Below are positions 17,121 to 26,572 of a stretch of 64,000 nucleotides of DNA, in pieces (position 1 is the first letter of the stretch; every line of letters begins with the position of its first letter). The notes below the pieces were generated by a model, which was not told the DNA's origin, did not search any database, and was given only the letters and a program-made list of their open reading frames with translations. The DNA is from Pseudomonas migulae NBRC 103157 (GTDB lineage Bacteria; Pseudomonadota; Gammaproteobacteria; Pseudomonadales; Pseudomonadaceae). The position numbers and the translations under genes are program-made. The stretch lies in the NCBI RefSeq assembly GCF_002091715.1, contig NZ_BDAG01000004.1:142042-206041 (forward strand). The letters run 5' to 3'.

Positions 17121-19052
17121 TTAGTGGATTTGCGGTGCGTGCATCCAATCGAGCTGCTGGGCCGGCACCGGTCGACCGAACCAGTAGCCCTGCCCCAGAT
17201 CACAGCCGTGTTCGAGCAGGAAACCCGCCTGCTCGACCTGCTCGATCCCCTCGGCATGCACCTGCATCCCCATGCTCTGCGCCAGGGCGATGATCACGCG
17301 TACGATGGCCCCATCATCCTCATCCCACGGCAACCCGGCCACGAAGCCCTGATCGATCTTGAGCTTCTGTACCGGCAAACGCTTGAGTCGCAACAACGAC
17401 GAATACCCGGTACCAAAGTCATCGATGGCCAGCCGTACGCCGAGCTCGCGTAAGCGATGCATCTGCTCCAGCGCCACTTCCGGGTCATCCATCACCGCGC
17501 TTTCGGTAACTTCCAACTCCAGATACGCCGGATCCAGAGCGGTTTCACGCAGTACCTGCGCCACCTGCTGATACAACTCACGGCGAGCAAACAATCGCGA
17601 CGAAACATTCACCGCGACAAACGACAACGCGACTCCGGCCTGCTGCCACTGGCACATCTGCTGACATGCCTGGCGCATGACCCAGGCATCGATCTCGGCG
17701 ATCAACCCGGTGCGTTCGGCAATGGGGATGAATTCCGCTGGCGACACCAGCCCCCGTTGCGGGTGCTCCCAGCGCACCAGCGCCTCGACACCCACCAGGC
17801 GACGGGTCATGAGGTCGTGAACCGGCTGGTAATACACCCGCAACTCCTGCTGCTCCAGCGCGCGGCGCAGTTCGAACGCGGTCTCGACCCGCTGTTGCGC
17901 ATGAGCGGTCAATTCTTCGGTGTACAGCGCATAGCCATCGCGGCCAGCGCTCTTGGCCTTGAACAAGGCCGAGTCGGCGTTGCGCAGTAGCTGTTCAGCG
18001 CTCAAGGCATCACTGGGGAACAAACTGATGCCGATGCTGGCGTTGATGAACAGTTGATGTCCGTCGATCGGGAATGGCTCCTTCATGCCGTCGAGGATGC
18101 GCTGAGCCAGTGCCGCGGCATGCTCCAACTGTGGACAACTTTCAGCCAATACGGCGAACTCATCGCCGCCCAGCCGCGCCAGCGTGATGCCTGGGCCGAA
18201 CATGGCCTTCAAGCGCTCGGCCACGGCTTTGAGCAATTGGTCACCAATCGTGTGCCCGAGGCTGTCGTTGATCATCTTGAAGTGATCCAGATCGATCATC
18301 AGCAACGCGCAGCCGCGCTTGTGGAGTTGCGCCGAAGTGAGTGCCTGCTCGGTACGGTCAGTGAACAGCAAGCGGTTAGGCAAATCCGTCAGCGGGTCGT
18401 GATGAGCCAGATGCTTGAGTTCATGTTCGGAGTTCTTGATCGCGCTGATATCGGAAAACACGGCAACGTAATGGCTGAGCCGACCCTGATCGTCGTGAAT
18501 AATGCGGATCGTCTGCCATTGCGGATAGATTTCACCGCTTTTTCGACGGTTCCAGATTTCCCCGCTCCATTCGCCGATGCTACTGAGTGTCGAGAACATC
18601 GCCTGGTAAAAATCCGCCGAGTGATGACCCGACTTGAACAGGCTCGGTCGCTGGCCCAGCACCTCCTCTAGCGAGTAACCGGTGATTTCCATGAACGCCC
18701 GGTTAACGTGGACGATCAAGCCGTTGCAATCGGTGACCAGCACACCTTCACGTGTGCAATCGAAGACCGCAGCCGCCTGACGCAAACGCTCGCGGTCGTC
18801 ATTTCGCTCACGCAATGTGGCGCCGATCCCCAGGCACCGGAGCAATCGCGCTCGGGCGATGAAGATCAGCCCGGCACTGAACGCAACCCAGACGTAACCG
18901 TTGATCAGTTGCCACCGCAGCAGCTCGTCTGAGCTATCGAAGAAACTGTTCAATAAATAGCCACTGAACTGCAGCCAGACTACAGATAGCAACAGATAAA
19001 GCAGCGCTGCACGCAACGCGTCGCGATAGGTGGCAAACATTAGGCCGTCCAT
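17121..19052 (-). CDS. Membrane PAS-GGDEF-EAL protein (c-di-GMP turnover)
   Basis: A 643-aa protein with two N-terminal membrane helices (about 13-33 and 48-66), a PAS domain (about 95-210), GGDEF (RLGGDEFAVL) and EAL (VEALVRWEHP; loop-6 DDFGTGYSSL). Both active-site motifs look intact, so cyclase, phosphodiesterase or both are possible; the allosteric RxxD before GGDEF is not apparent. It occupies the place of PA0285, between the sulfate operon and desA. Adjusts c-di-GMP and hence motility or attachment; the PAS ligand is unknown. Confidence 0.9.
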   Translation of the reverse strand: MDGLMFATYRDALRAALLYLLLSVVWLQFSGYLLNSFFDSSDELLRWQLINGYVWVAFSAGLIFIARARLLRCLGIGATLRERNDDRERLRQAAAVFDCTREGVLVTDCNGLIVHVNRAFMEITGYSLEEVLGQRPSLFKSGHHSADFYQAMFSTLSSIGEWSGEIWNRRKSGEIYPQWQTIRIIHDDQGRLSHYVAVFSDISAIKNSEHELKHLAHHDPLTDLPNRLLFTDRTEQALTSAQLHKRGCALLMIDLDHFKMINDSLGHTIGDQLLKAVAERLKAMFGPGITLARLGGDEFAVLAESCPQLEHAAALAQRILDGMKEPFPIDGHQLFINASIGISLFPSDALSAEQLLRNADSALFKAKSAGRDGYALYTEELTAHAQQRVETAFELRRALEQQELRVYYQPVHDLMTRRLVGVEALVRWEHPQRGLVSPAEFIPIAERTGLIAEIDAWVMRQACQQMCQWQQAGVALSFVAVNVSSRLFARRELYQQVAQVLRETALDPAYLELEVTESAVMDDPEVALEQMHRLRELGVRLAIDDFGTGYSSLLRLKRLPVQKLKIDQGFVAGLPWDEDDGAIVRVIIALAQSMGMQVHAEGIEQVEQAGFLLEHGCDLGQGYWFGRPVPAQQLDWMHAPQIH

Positions 19053-19185
19053 GTCCCTGCAAAAGGGTGGAATTATAGGTCAAGAAACATCCAGCCACTC
19101 TTATCTGAAAGGGCGACTGGTTTTATCTGTGGGCTTAGTGATAATGCAACGGCTGTTTTTTTCTTTATCGAGGGCCCTATAGCCT

Positions 19186-20370
19186 ATGTGGTACGAAGGT
19201 TTTCTCGGCTTGTCGCCCTGGTCACTGGTGGCAGTCACCCTGCTGATGACCCACGTTACGATTATCGGCGTCACGGTCTATCTGCATCGTTATTCAGCCC
19301 ATCGCTCGCTCGAGCTCAATGCTGGCCTGAAACATTTTTTCCGCTTCTGGCTGTGGCTGACCACGGCGCAGAACACCCGCGAGTGGACCGCCATCCACCG
19401 CAAGCATCACGCCAAATGCGAAACCGTCGATGACCCGCACAGCCCGGTTATCAAGGGCTTGTCCACCGTTCTGCGCAAAGGCGCCGAGCTGTACCGCGCC
19501 GAAGCGGAAAACCCCGAGACCCTGCGCATCTACGGCAAGAACTGCCCCGAAGACTGGATCGAACGCAACCTCTACAGCCGTTACCCGCTGCTGGGCGTGG
19601 CGATCATGGCCGTCATCGACCTTCTGCTGTTCGGCACCATCGGCATCACCATCTGGGCCATCCAGATGATGTGGATTCCGGTCTGGGCCGCCGGCGTGGT
19701 CAATGGCCTGGGCCATGCCGTCGGCTACCGCAACTTCGAATGCCGCGATGCGGCGACCAACCTGGTGCCCTGGGGCATCCTGATCGGCGGCGAAGAACTG
19801 CATAACAACCATCACACCTACCCTAACTCGGCAAAACTGTCGGTGAAGAAGTGGGAGTTCGACCTCGGCTGGGCCTGGATCCAGGTCTTCAGTTTCCTGC
19901 GTCTGGCCAAGGTTCAACGGGTTGCACCAATCGCCCACCGGGTAGAAGGTAAAGGCAGCCTGGACATGGACACCGCCATGGCCATCCTCAACAACCGCTT
20001 CCAGATCATGGCCCAGTACCGCAAATTGGTGATCGCGCCGCTGGTCAAACAGGAACTGGAAAAGGTCGATCACTCGGTCCGTCACCAGTTCCACCGAGCC
20101 AAACGCCTGCTCTCCCGGGAAACCAGCCTGCTCGATGACAAACACCACGTACGCATCCAGACCATGCTCGAGCACAGCCAGGCGCTGAAGGTAATTTACG
20201 AGAAACGACTGGCCTTGCAGCAGATCTGGGTCAAGACCAGCTCAAATGGTCACGACATGCTGGCCGCCATCAAGGATTGGGTACACGAAGCCGAAGCCAG
20301 CGGGATTCAATCCCTGCGCGACTTCGCCGATCAGTTGAAGACCTACTCCCTGCGCCCTGCCGCTGTCTGA
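19186..20370 (+). CDS. desA: Acyl-lipid delta-9 desaturase DesA
   Basis: Membrane desaturase of 394 aa, the PA0286 (DesA) counterpart by position and sequence. It introduces a cis double bond into membrane phospholipid acyl chains. Three His boxes: HRYSAHRS (about 34-41), HRKHH (about 65-69), HNNHHTYPNS (about 205). Hydrophobic spans at about 10-30, 45-60 and 145-190. A C-terminal cytoplasmic tail of about 140 residues (helical, Lys/Arg-rich) extends past the catalytic core. Divergent from the GGDEF-EAL gene. Confidence 0.9.
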   Translation: MWYEGFLGLSPWSLVAVTLLMTHVTIIGVTVYLHRYSAHRSLELNAGLKHFFRFWLWLTTAQNTREWTAIHRKHHAKCETVDDPHSPVIKGLSTVLRKGAELYRAEAENPETLRIYGKNCPEDWIERNLYSRYPLLGVAIMAVIDLLLFGTIGITIWAIQMMWIPVWAAGVVNGLGHAVGYRNFECRDAATNLVPWGILIGGEELHNNHHTYPNSAKLSVKKWEFDLGWAWIQVFSFLRLAKVQRVAPIAHRVEGKGSLDMDTAMAILNNRFQIMAQYRKLVIAPLVKQELEKVDHSVRHQFHRAKRLLSRETSLLDDKHHVRIQTMLEHSQALKVIYEKRLALQQIWVKTSSNGHDMLAAIKDWVHEAEASGIQSLRDFADQLKTYSLRPAAV

Positions 20371-20388
20371 CCCTGCTGAGGGGCTTTC

Positions 20389-20506
20389 TGTGGCGAGGGA
20401 GCTTGCTCCCGCTCGGCTGCGCAGCAGACGCAAAACCTGACGACGCGTTTTAGCCAAAAAAACGCGTCGCCAATACCGCCCGGCGGGAGCAAGCCCCCTC
20501 GCCACC
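20389..20506. repeat. REP-type element, GTGGCGAGGGAGCTTGCTCCC family
   Basis: Arms TGGCGAGGGAGCTTGCTCCC and GGGAGCAAGCCCCCTCGCCA enclose an inner hairpin (GACGCGTTTT...AAAACGCGTC), a more complex mosaic than the other REPs. A lone arm recurs at 59687. Confidence 0.8.
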
Positions 20507-20617
20507 CCAGGCGGGAACTAAGCTCCAAATCCCCTATCTCAAAGACACTTCGCCACTACGGCGGGCTTTGTTGCGACCGCTGTCCAATACGCGGCACGCC
20601 CTTTGAGATTTGTGTCG

Positions 20618-21607
20618 ATGGTCACCAAGAACCTCCAAGACTCATCCCTACCCCAGTGGCCCGAGGCCGCACAAACCCTGATGGCGCTGATGCATGCCCA
20701 AGGCGAAGTCGCACGCCTGAGCGAACGCGAACAGCTGTTCAGTTCTCTGCTGGTCAGCGTCAACGCGGTGCTTTGGGCTTTCAACTGGGAAACCCGTCAG
20801 GTGCTCTACGTGAGCCCCGCCTATGAGCGGATCTTCGGCCGTTCCGCAGGCCTGTTGCTGTCCGACTCCAACCAGTGGCGTGACAGCATTTACCCTGACG
20901 ATCTGGAGTACGCCGAACGCAGCCTCGCCGAAGTGCTGGAAAAAGGCGCCGTTGAAGACCGCGAGTACCGCATCATCGCCGCCGACGGCCAGGTTCGCTG
21001 GCTCAGTGACAAGTGCTTCATCAACCGTCAGGCCGAACCGGGCCAGCCGCTGATCATTGTCGGCATTGCCGAAGACATCACCGAAAAGAAGCAGATGGAA
21101 AGCGAGCTGCATCGCCTGGCCACCACCGACGTCCTGACCCAGAGCAGCAATCGCCGGCACTTCTTCGACTGCGCCCATCATGAGTTCGAACTGGCGCGCC
21201 AACAGGGCGCGCCGCTGGCGTTTCTGCTGCTGGACATCGATGACTTCAAGGTGATCAACGACACCTACGGTCACCCGGAAGGCGACAACGTACTGCAACA
21301 CGTCGCCGAGACCGGTCGCGGGGCGTTGCGTCGCGGCGATGTGTTTGGACGAATCGGTGGCGAGGAATTCGCCGCGGTGTTTCCCGGCTGTGCGCCCGAC
21401 ATGGCCATGCAAGTGGCCGAGCGTCTGCAACGGGAGATTCAGCGATTGAGCTTCACCCATGGCCACCAGACATTCGGCATCACCGTCAGCCAGGGCTTGA
21501 CCAGCCTGACCGCCGAGGATGAAAGCATCGAGAGCCTGTTTGCCCGGGCGGACGCGGCGATGTATGAAGCGAAGCGCCAGGGCAAGAACCGGATCATATC
21601 CGGCTGA
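20618..21607 (+). CDS. PAS-GGDEF diguanylate cyclase
   Basis: A cytoplasmic 329-aa protein. PAS/PAC domain at about 60-165 (VNAVLWAFNWETRQVLYVSPAYERIFGR; EYRIIAADGQVRWLSDK) and GGDEF at about 170-325 with an active GGEEF and a product-inhibition I-site RRGD five residues before it. Predicted to make c-di-GMP under PAS control. The ATG at 20618 is preferred; a nearby non-ATG start adds five residues. Similar to PA0290, also near desA. Confidence 0.88.
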   Translation: MVTKNLQDSSLPQWPEAAQTLMALMHAQGEVARLSEREQLFSSLLVSVNAVLWAFNWETRQVLYVSPAYERIFGRSAGLLLSDSNQWRDSIYPDDLEYAERSLAEVLEKGAVEDREYRIIAADGQVRWLSDKCFINRQAEPGQPLIIVGIAEDITEKKQMESELHRLATTDVLTQSSNRRHFFDCAHHEFELARQQGAPLAFLLLDIDDFKVINDTYGHPEGDNVLQHVAETGRGALRRGDVFGRIGGEEFAAVFPGCAPDMAMQVAERLQREIQRLSFTHGHQTFGITVSQGLTSLTAEDESIESLFARADAAMYEAKRQGKNRIISG

Positions 21608-21614
21608 CACCTCC

Positions 21615-21702
21615 TGTAGGAGCCGGCTTGCTGGCGATGGCATCACCGCGGTAAATCAGCCACACCGCTTTGCCCGGATCGCCAGCAAGCCGGCTCCTAC
21701 AG
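21615..21702. repeat. REP-type inverted repeat, GTAGGAGCCGGCTTGCTGGC family
   Basis: Near-perfect arms between the convergent cyclase and HDOD genes; ends 16 bp before the HDOD stop. Confidence 0.87.
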
Positions 21703-21717
21703 GGTTTGGGGTCAGGT

Positions 21718-22932
21718 TTATTTTTTGCGCAAACGCATCAACTCCGGCAAGCCAATCTTGAGCAACCGCGCCGGCCGGCTCTTGGCCAGCACCTCAATGC
21801 CCTCATGCTCGGTCAGACGCGCCATCTGCGCCGCCATGTTCATCACCAGAGCCTCGCGGGAGTAAACCCCGCCACCGAGTTGGTACACCGCCGCAATCAG
21901 CTCTCGCAGCTCCAGGGGCAAGCGCCAGCGGGTGCGCAGCGCGGAACCGTACGCCGCGCCGAATTCAGCGAGGGCATCACCCACCTCCTCCCATTCATCC
22001 AACTCACCGCCGGCCTGTTTCCATTCCTGCAAACAGCGCAGCAACGCCAGATCACCCAGGCGATGCAACATCCCGGCGCAATAGCACCGCTCCTGATCCA
22101 GATCCAGCAAGCGCGCCAGTGTCCGGGCATATTCGGCGGTGTGCAGCGACAGCTCCCAATAACGTTCGGCATAGTCCGCCAATAATGGATCACTAAGCCG
22201 TGCACTGCGCTTGAGCGCCAACCCCAGAATCAGGTTCATGCTCTGCCCGCTGCCCAGCCGATGCAACGCCTGGGACAGGGTTTGCACGGCGACGCCATGA
22301 TGCTGGGCCGCGCTGTTGGCGGCAGCGATCAGGACTGCGGTGATCTGTGGATCAATGCGGATTTCATCTTCCAGGAGTTTCAGGTCAAGGCCGTTTGGAT
22401 TAAGGCTACGCTTGACCGCCAGTTGCACGTCGGTCATCAGCGGCGCACCGTCGGCAAACTCACGACGACGCTCCAGGTACGTCGACAAGGTCATGCCGGG
22501 CGCCAACGTCGGCACTTCACAAGACACCTCTTCACCGGCGTTCAGCAGCAGATCCTGCAGACGGAGGGTCAGGCTTTCCATGTTCAGGGGTTTAGTCAGG
22601 TACGCTGCAGGCGCCAAGGGCAACGCTTCGCGCACACTGGCACTGTCGTTGCGGCTGCTCATCAGAATAAAGGGCAGCGGCGGATTGCGTTTGCGCTGGC
22701 GGACACTGCGCAAGACATTCAAGCCATCGACACCGGGCAACTCCCAGTCGACGATCACCAAGTCGTAAGGATTTTCCGCCAGCAACTCCAGCGCCTGCTG
22801 ACCATCGGCACACAGGTCGAGGCGCGCATCACAACGCACATTCAACAGCACCTGCTTGAGCAGGTCGCGGGACCAGGGATCAGCCTCGGCGATCAGCACA
22901 CGTGGTACAGCGGGTAAAACCACAGCAGTCAT
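21718..22932 (-). CDS. Response regulator with HDOD output domain
   Basis: A 404-aa protein: receiver domain (about 10-130; IAEADPW, phospho-acceptor in VIVDWELPG, LMSSRND, LTKPLN) followed by an HDOD domain (about 150-390; DEIRIDPQITAVLIAAANSAA, LGSGQSMNLILGLAL, GMLHRLGDLALL). HDOD modules resemble HD phosphohydrolases without the metal residues and usually act by protein contact. No kinase gene is adjacent. ATG at 22932 is preferred (GGAG seven bases upstream) over the in-frame GTG. Confidence 0.87.
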   Translation of the reverse strand: MTAVVLPAVPRVLIAEADPWSRDLLKQVLLNVRCDARLDLCADGQQALELLAENPYDLVIVDWELPGVDGLNVLRSVRQRKRNPPLPFILMSSRNDSASVREALPLAPAAYLTKPLNMESLTLRLQDLLLNAGEEVSCEVPTLAPGMTLSTYLERRREFADGAPLMTDVQLAVKRSLNPNGLDLKLLEDEIRIDPQITAVLIAAANSAAQHHGVAVQTLSQALHRLGSGQSMNLILGLALKRSARLSDPLLADYAERYWELSLHTAEYARTLARLLDLDQERCYCAGMLHRLGDLALLRCLQEWKQAGGELDEWEEVGDALAEFGAAYGSALRTRWRLPLELRELIAAVYQLGGGVYSREALVMNMAAQMARLTEHEGIEVLAKSRPARLLKIGLPELMRLRKK

Positions 22933-23010
22933 TTGCACACTCCATCAGCAATGCTTGCACCTTAGTCAATGCTGGCCACTCGATACAGCGCGTTGTGTTT
23001 CTGGTGGCGT

Positions 23011-23038
23011 AAAAAAACCCGCCGAAGCGGGTTTTTTG
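23011..23038 (-). terminator. Terminator of gabT (probably bidirectional)
   Basis: AAAAAAACCCGC-CGAA-GCGGGTTTTTT, 21 bp after the gabT stop. Confidence 0.92.
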
Positions 23039-23058
23039 TCGATCAGCTCACAAATCGA

Positions 23059-24336
23059 TCAGAGCTCCGAGAAGCACTCTTCGATGATCGCCAGACCTTT
23101 GTCCAGTTGCTCGTCCGGCGAAGTCAGCGGTACCAGCACGCGCAGAACGTTGCCATAAGTGCCGCAGGACAGCAGGATCAGGCCTTTTTCGCGAGCCTTG
23201 GCCACAACGGCGGCTACCGCTGGAGCGTTCGGCTTGTGGCTGTCGCCGTCAACGAACAGCTCGACCGCGATCATCGCGCCCAGGGCACGGACTTCGCCGA
23301 TGACCGGGTACTTGGCCTGGATGGCCTTGAGGCCAGTGACCAGACGCTCGCCGACAGCCTTGCAGCGGTCCAGCAGGTGCTCTTCTTCGAACACTTCCAT
23401 CACGGCCAGGGCCGCGGCGCAAGCGATCGGGCTACCGGCGTAGGTGCCGCCCAGGCCGCCTGGAGCGATGGCGTCCATGTATTCGGCCTTGCCGCACACA
23501 CCGGCCAGCGGGAAGCCGCCAGCGATGGATTTGGCGAAGGTGGTCAGGTCGGCAGCAACGCCCATCTGCTCCATGGCGAAGAAAGTACCGGTACGGCCAG
23601 CGCCAGTTTGCACTTCGTCAGCGATCAACAGGATGCCGTGCTGGTCGCACAGAGCGCGCAGGCGCTTCATGAACTCTTTAGGCGCGACGTAGAAACCGCC
23701 TTCGCCCTGAACCGGCTCGATGATGATGGCAGCGATGTCACGCGGCTCGGCGTCGTTCTTGAAGATGCGTTCGATGCTGGCGATCGAATCGTCGATGCTC
23801 ACACCGTGCAGTTCGTTCGGGTACAGCGCGCGGAAGATGCCGCCTGGCATCAGGCCCATGCCGGCCGAGTAAGGCACGACTTTACCGGTCAGGCCCAGGG
23901 TCATCATGGTGCGACCGTGGTAAGCGCCGGTGAAGGCGATCACGCCGGCACGGCCAGTGGCAGCACGGGCGATTTTCACGGCGTTTTCTACGGCTTCGGA
24001 ACCGGTGGTCACCAGCAGGGTTTTCTTGGCGAAATCACCTGGTACCTTGGCGTTGATTTTTTCGCACACTTCTACGTACGGCTCGTAAGCCAGTACCTGA
24101 AAGCAAGTGTGGGTCAGCTTGTTCAGCTGCTCGGTCACCGCTGCGATGATTTTCGGGTGCACGTGACCGGTATTCAGCACGGCGATACCGCCGGCGAAGT
24201 CGATGAACTCGCGACCTTCAACGTCGGTCACGGTGGCGTTCTTCGCGTGGTCGGCGAAGATCGGGTGAATCTGGCCAACACCGCGTGGTACAGCGGCTTC
24301 GCGGCGTTTCATCAGGGATGCGTTAGTCTTGCTCAT
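23059..24336 (-). CDS. gabT: 4-aminobutyrate aminotransferase GabT
   Basis: PLP enzyme of 425 aa converting GABA plus 2-oxoglutarate into succinate semialdehyde plus glutamate. Class-III aminotransferase marks: GAYHGRT, EPVQGEGG, LIADEVQTGAGRTG, the PLP Lys in TTFAKSIAGGFPL, and GTYAGSPIACAAALA. The start at MSKTNASLMKRR has GAGGA upstream; the frame from 24351 adds five residues without support. It follows gabD by 200 bp, as in PA0265-PA0266. Confidence 0.95.
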   Translation of the reverse strand: MSKTNASLMKRREAAVPRGVGQIHPIFADHAKNATVTDVEGREFIDFAGGIAVLNTGHVHPKIIAAVTEQLNKLTHTCFQVLAYEPYVEVCEKINAKVPGDFAKKTLLVTTGSEAVENAVKIARAATGRAGVIAFTGAYHGRTMMTLGLTGKVVPYSAGMGLMPGGIFRALYPNELHGVSIDDSIASIERIFKNDAEPRDIAAIIIEPVQGEGGFYVAPKEFMKRLRALCDQHGILLIADEVQTGAGRTGTFFAMEQMGVAADLTTFAKSIAGGFPLAGVCGKAEYMDAIAPGGLGGTYAGSPIACAAALAVMEVFEEEHLLDRCKAVGERLVTGLKAIQAKYPVIGEVRALGAMIAVELFVDGDSHKPNAPAVAAVVAKAREKGLILLSCGTYGNVLRVLVPLTSPDEQLDKGLAIIEECFSEL

Positions 24337-24536
24337 AAAGTCCTCATTCACCGCTCATCGGGCGGCGTGGTTCAAGGAAAATGCGGCGGGGTGCAACGGC
24401 GACAGCATGCGATGATCGACTGCCACAGCGTTCCCGGCCACAGAGAAAATTCCGGTTGAAGCGCGCAAAGGGTCAGCGCTCTCGTGCCCTTTGCGCTTGA
24501 AGCAAAATGCCTTGCCGTGGCCTATCTGTTACGAGA

Positions 24537-25979
24537 TTAGATGCCCAGGCAGAGGTATTTGATTTCCAGGTAATCTTCGATGCCGTACTTGGAGCCTTCA
24601 CGGCCCAGGCCCGACGCCTTGATGCCGCCGAACGGCGCGACTTCGTTGGAGATCAGCCCGGTGTTGACGCCGACCATACCGTATTCCAGCGCTTCGGCCA
24701 CACGGAACACACGGCCCAGGTCGCGAGCGTAGAAGTACGAGGCCAGACCGAACTCGGTGTCGTTCGACATCGCAATCACTTCGGCTTCGTCTTTGAAGCG
24801 GAACAGCGGCGCCAATGGACCGAAAGTTTCTTCCTTGGCCACAGCTGCGTTCTTCGGCACGTTGGTCAGGATGGTCGGCTCGAAGAAGTTGCCTTCCATG
24901 CTCTTGCCGCCGGACAGCACGGTGGCGCCTTTGGAAACGGCGTCAGCAATGTGCTCTTGAACCTTGGCCACGGCTTTTTCGTCGATCAGCGGACCGGTGG
25001 TGGTGCCTTCTTCGAGACCGTTGCCGATCTTGAGTTTGGACACCGCCACTTTCAGCTTCTCGGCGAACGCGTCGTAGACCGAATCCTGAATGTACAGACG
25101 GTTGGCGCAGACGCAGGTCTGGCCGTTGTTGCGGTATTTGGAAATGATCGCGCCTTCGACGGCCTTATCCAGGTCCGCGTCGTCGAACACGATGAACGGC
25201 GCGTTACCGCCCAGCTCCAGGGAGACTTTCTTGATGTCCTTGGCGCATTCAGCCATCAGCTGACGACCGATTTCGGTCGAGCCAGTGAACGACAGTTTGC
25301 GCACGATCGGGTTGCTGGTCAGCTCGCTGCCGATGTCGCCGGCACTGCCGGACACAACGCTGAATACGCCAGCAGGAATGCCGGCACGCTGGGCCAGTTC
25401 AGCCAGAGCGAATGCGGAAAACGGAGTTTGCGAAGCAGGCTTGAGCACCATGGTGCAACCGGCGGCCAGGGCCGGGCCGGCTTTACGGGTGATCATCGCG
25501 GCCGGGAAGTTCCACGGGGTAATTGCCGCGGTCACGCCGATTGGCTGCTTGATCACGATCAAGCGCTTGTCTGGCTGGTGGCCCGGAATCACGTCACCGT
25601 AGACGCGCTTGGCTTCTTCGGCGAACCACTCGATAAAGGAGGCGGCGTAAACGATTTCGCCCTTGGCTTCAGCCAACGGCTTGCCCTGCTCCATGGTCAT
25701 CAAGCGAGCCAGGTCGTCCTGGTTCTCGATGATCAGCTCGAACCAGCGACGCAGCTTGTTCGCACGGTCCTTGGCGGTCAGTGCACGCCAAGCCGGCAGC
25801 GCTTTGTCAGCAGCTTCGATCGCACGGCGGGTTTCGGCAGCGCCCATTTTCGGCACGGTGCCCAGAATTTCGCCCGTTGCCGGGTTGTTGACCTTGATCG
25901 TCTGACCATTGTCCGCATCGACCCAAGCGCCATCGATGAAGGCTTGCTGGCGGAACAACTGGGTGTCTTTAAGCTGCAT
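24537..25979 (-). CDS. gabD: Succinate-semialdehyde dehydrogenase GabD (NADP+)
   Basis: A 480-aa aldehyde dehydrogenase oxidising succinate semialdehyde to succinate, the step after GabT. Catalytic Glu in LELGGNAPFIVF and catalytic Cys in NNGQTCVCANR (the Cys-X-Cys pair is typical of GabD). N-terminal MQLKDTQLFRQQAFIDGAWV resembles other GabD proteins. Start at 25979 supported by AAGGA; the longer frame (26000) overlaps that site. Confidence 0.95.
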   Translation of the reverse strand: MQLKDTQLFRQQAFIDGAWVDADNGQTIKVNNPATGEILGTVPKMGAAETRRAIEAADKALPAWRALTAKDRANKLRRWFELIIENQDDLARLMTMEQGKPLAEAKGEIVYAASFIEWFAEEAKRVYGDVIPGHQPDKRLIVIKQPIGVTAAITPWNFPAAMITRKAGPALAAGCTMVLKPASQTPFSAFALAELAQRAGIPAGVFSVVSGSAGDIGSELTSNPIVRKLSFTGSTEIGRQLMAECAKDIKKVSLELGGNAPFIVFDDADLDKAVEGAIISKYRNNGQTCVCANRLYIQDSVYDAFAEKLKVAVSKLKIGNGLEEGTTTGPLIDEKAVAKVQEHIADAVSKGATVLSGGKSMEGNFFEPTILTNVPKNAAVAKEETFGPLAPLFRFKDEAEVIAMSNDTEFGLASYFYARDLGRVFRVAEALEYGMVGVNTGLISNEVAPFGGIKASGLGREGSKYGIEDYLEIKYLCLGI

Positions 25980-26327
25980 GTCGGCTTTCCTTAACAGCAC
26001 CGCGGCAGGCGCGGAGCAAATTATGATTGTAGAAAGGCGCCTGAAAGGCTGCCGTCAGGGAAATCATTCACCGGGCTGAAGCACATAAATAGCGCACGGA
26101 ATGAACTCGTGCGGTTCAGCACCCAGACAAGAGCGTTTGAAATCTCAAACGAATCCTAGGATCAAAGGGGTTAAAGGACAATAGGCTGTTCGAAAAAAAG
26201 AACGAAAACGCCGCATTTGCCCAATTTTTCTGATCAACGTAGCAAACGCAGGTTACGCTTTGAAAAAGCGCAGTCGATTCAGCAGCATGGACGCCCGCAG
26301 TGCATATGAGTATCATGGCGCCCGCTT
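25980..26327. other. Upstream region of gabDT and of the tRNA-Arg gene
   Basis: No gene seen. A perfect 7-bp inverted repeat, CGTTTGA-AATC-TCAAACG (26134-26151), about 155 bp upstream of gabD is a candidate operator. The tRNA promoter should lie within about 26250-26320. Confidence 0.45.
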
Positions 26328-26404
26328 GCACCAGTAGCTCAGCTGGATAGAGTACTGCCCTCCGAAGGCAGGGGTCGTGGGTTCGAATCCCGCCTGGTGC
26401 ACCA
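26328..26404 (+). tRNA. tRNA-Arg (anticodon CCG)
   Basis: A 77-nt cloverleaf with encoded CCA. Acceptor GCACCAG/CTGGTGC, D-arm AGCTCAGCTGGATAGAG, anticodon stem CTGCC/GGCAG with loop CTCCGAA (CCG, reads CGG), T-arm GTGGGTTCGAATCCCGC. Its 3' end is the attachment site of the element to the right. Confidence 0.96.
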
Positions 26405-26407
26405 TAT
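26391..26407 (+). other. attL core
   Basis: CGCCTGGTGCACCATAT: the end of the tRNA-Arg T-arm and acceptor plus 3 bp; matched by attR at 43829. Confidence 0.75.
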
Positions 26408-26450
26408 AGCAGTCTAGACCTGTCTCAGACAGTCTACAAAACACCCCAAG

Positions 26451-26478
26451 AAGCCCGCCCTGTGCGGGCTTTCTTGTT
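26451..26478 (+). terminator. Terminator just inside attL
   Basis: AAGCCCGC-CCTGT-GCGGGCTT followed by TCTTGTTT. Ends the tRNA transcript and isolates the integrase gene. Confidence 0.8.
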
Positions 26479-26517
26479 TCTGGCTATCCATCCCTGTCTA
26501 CCCCTATAACTTCACGC

Positions 26518-26572
26518 CGTGTATGCCCACGTGTATGCTTTGAGATTCATTGAACTGGAGGCATACACGCAG
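26518..26572. promoter_or_regulatory. Putative integrase arm-type sites, left cluster
   Basis: GTGTATGC occurs at 26519 and 26531 (12 bp apart) and inverted (GCATACAC) at 26561 just before the integrase GTG. The same 21-bp block spanning the first two copies is repeated at 43745-43765 next to attR. Likely binding sites for the integrase arm domain or its excisionase, which would also autoregulate int. Confidence 0.55.

Noticed and set aside
22969..25994. Long plus-strand frames opposite gabT and gabD
   Set aside because: Shadows of conserved enzymes on the minus strand.
26116..26331. 71-codon minus-strand frame upstream of gabD
   Set aside because: No ribosome site and it enters the tRNA gene.
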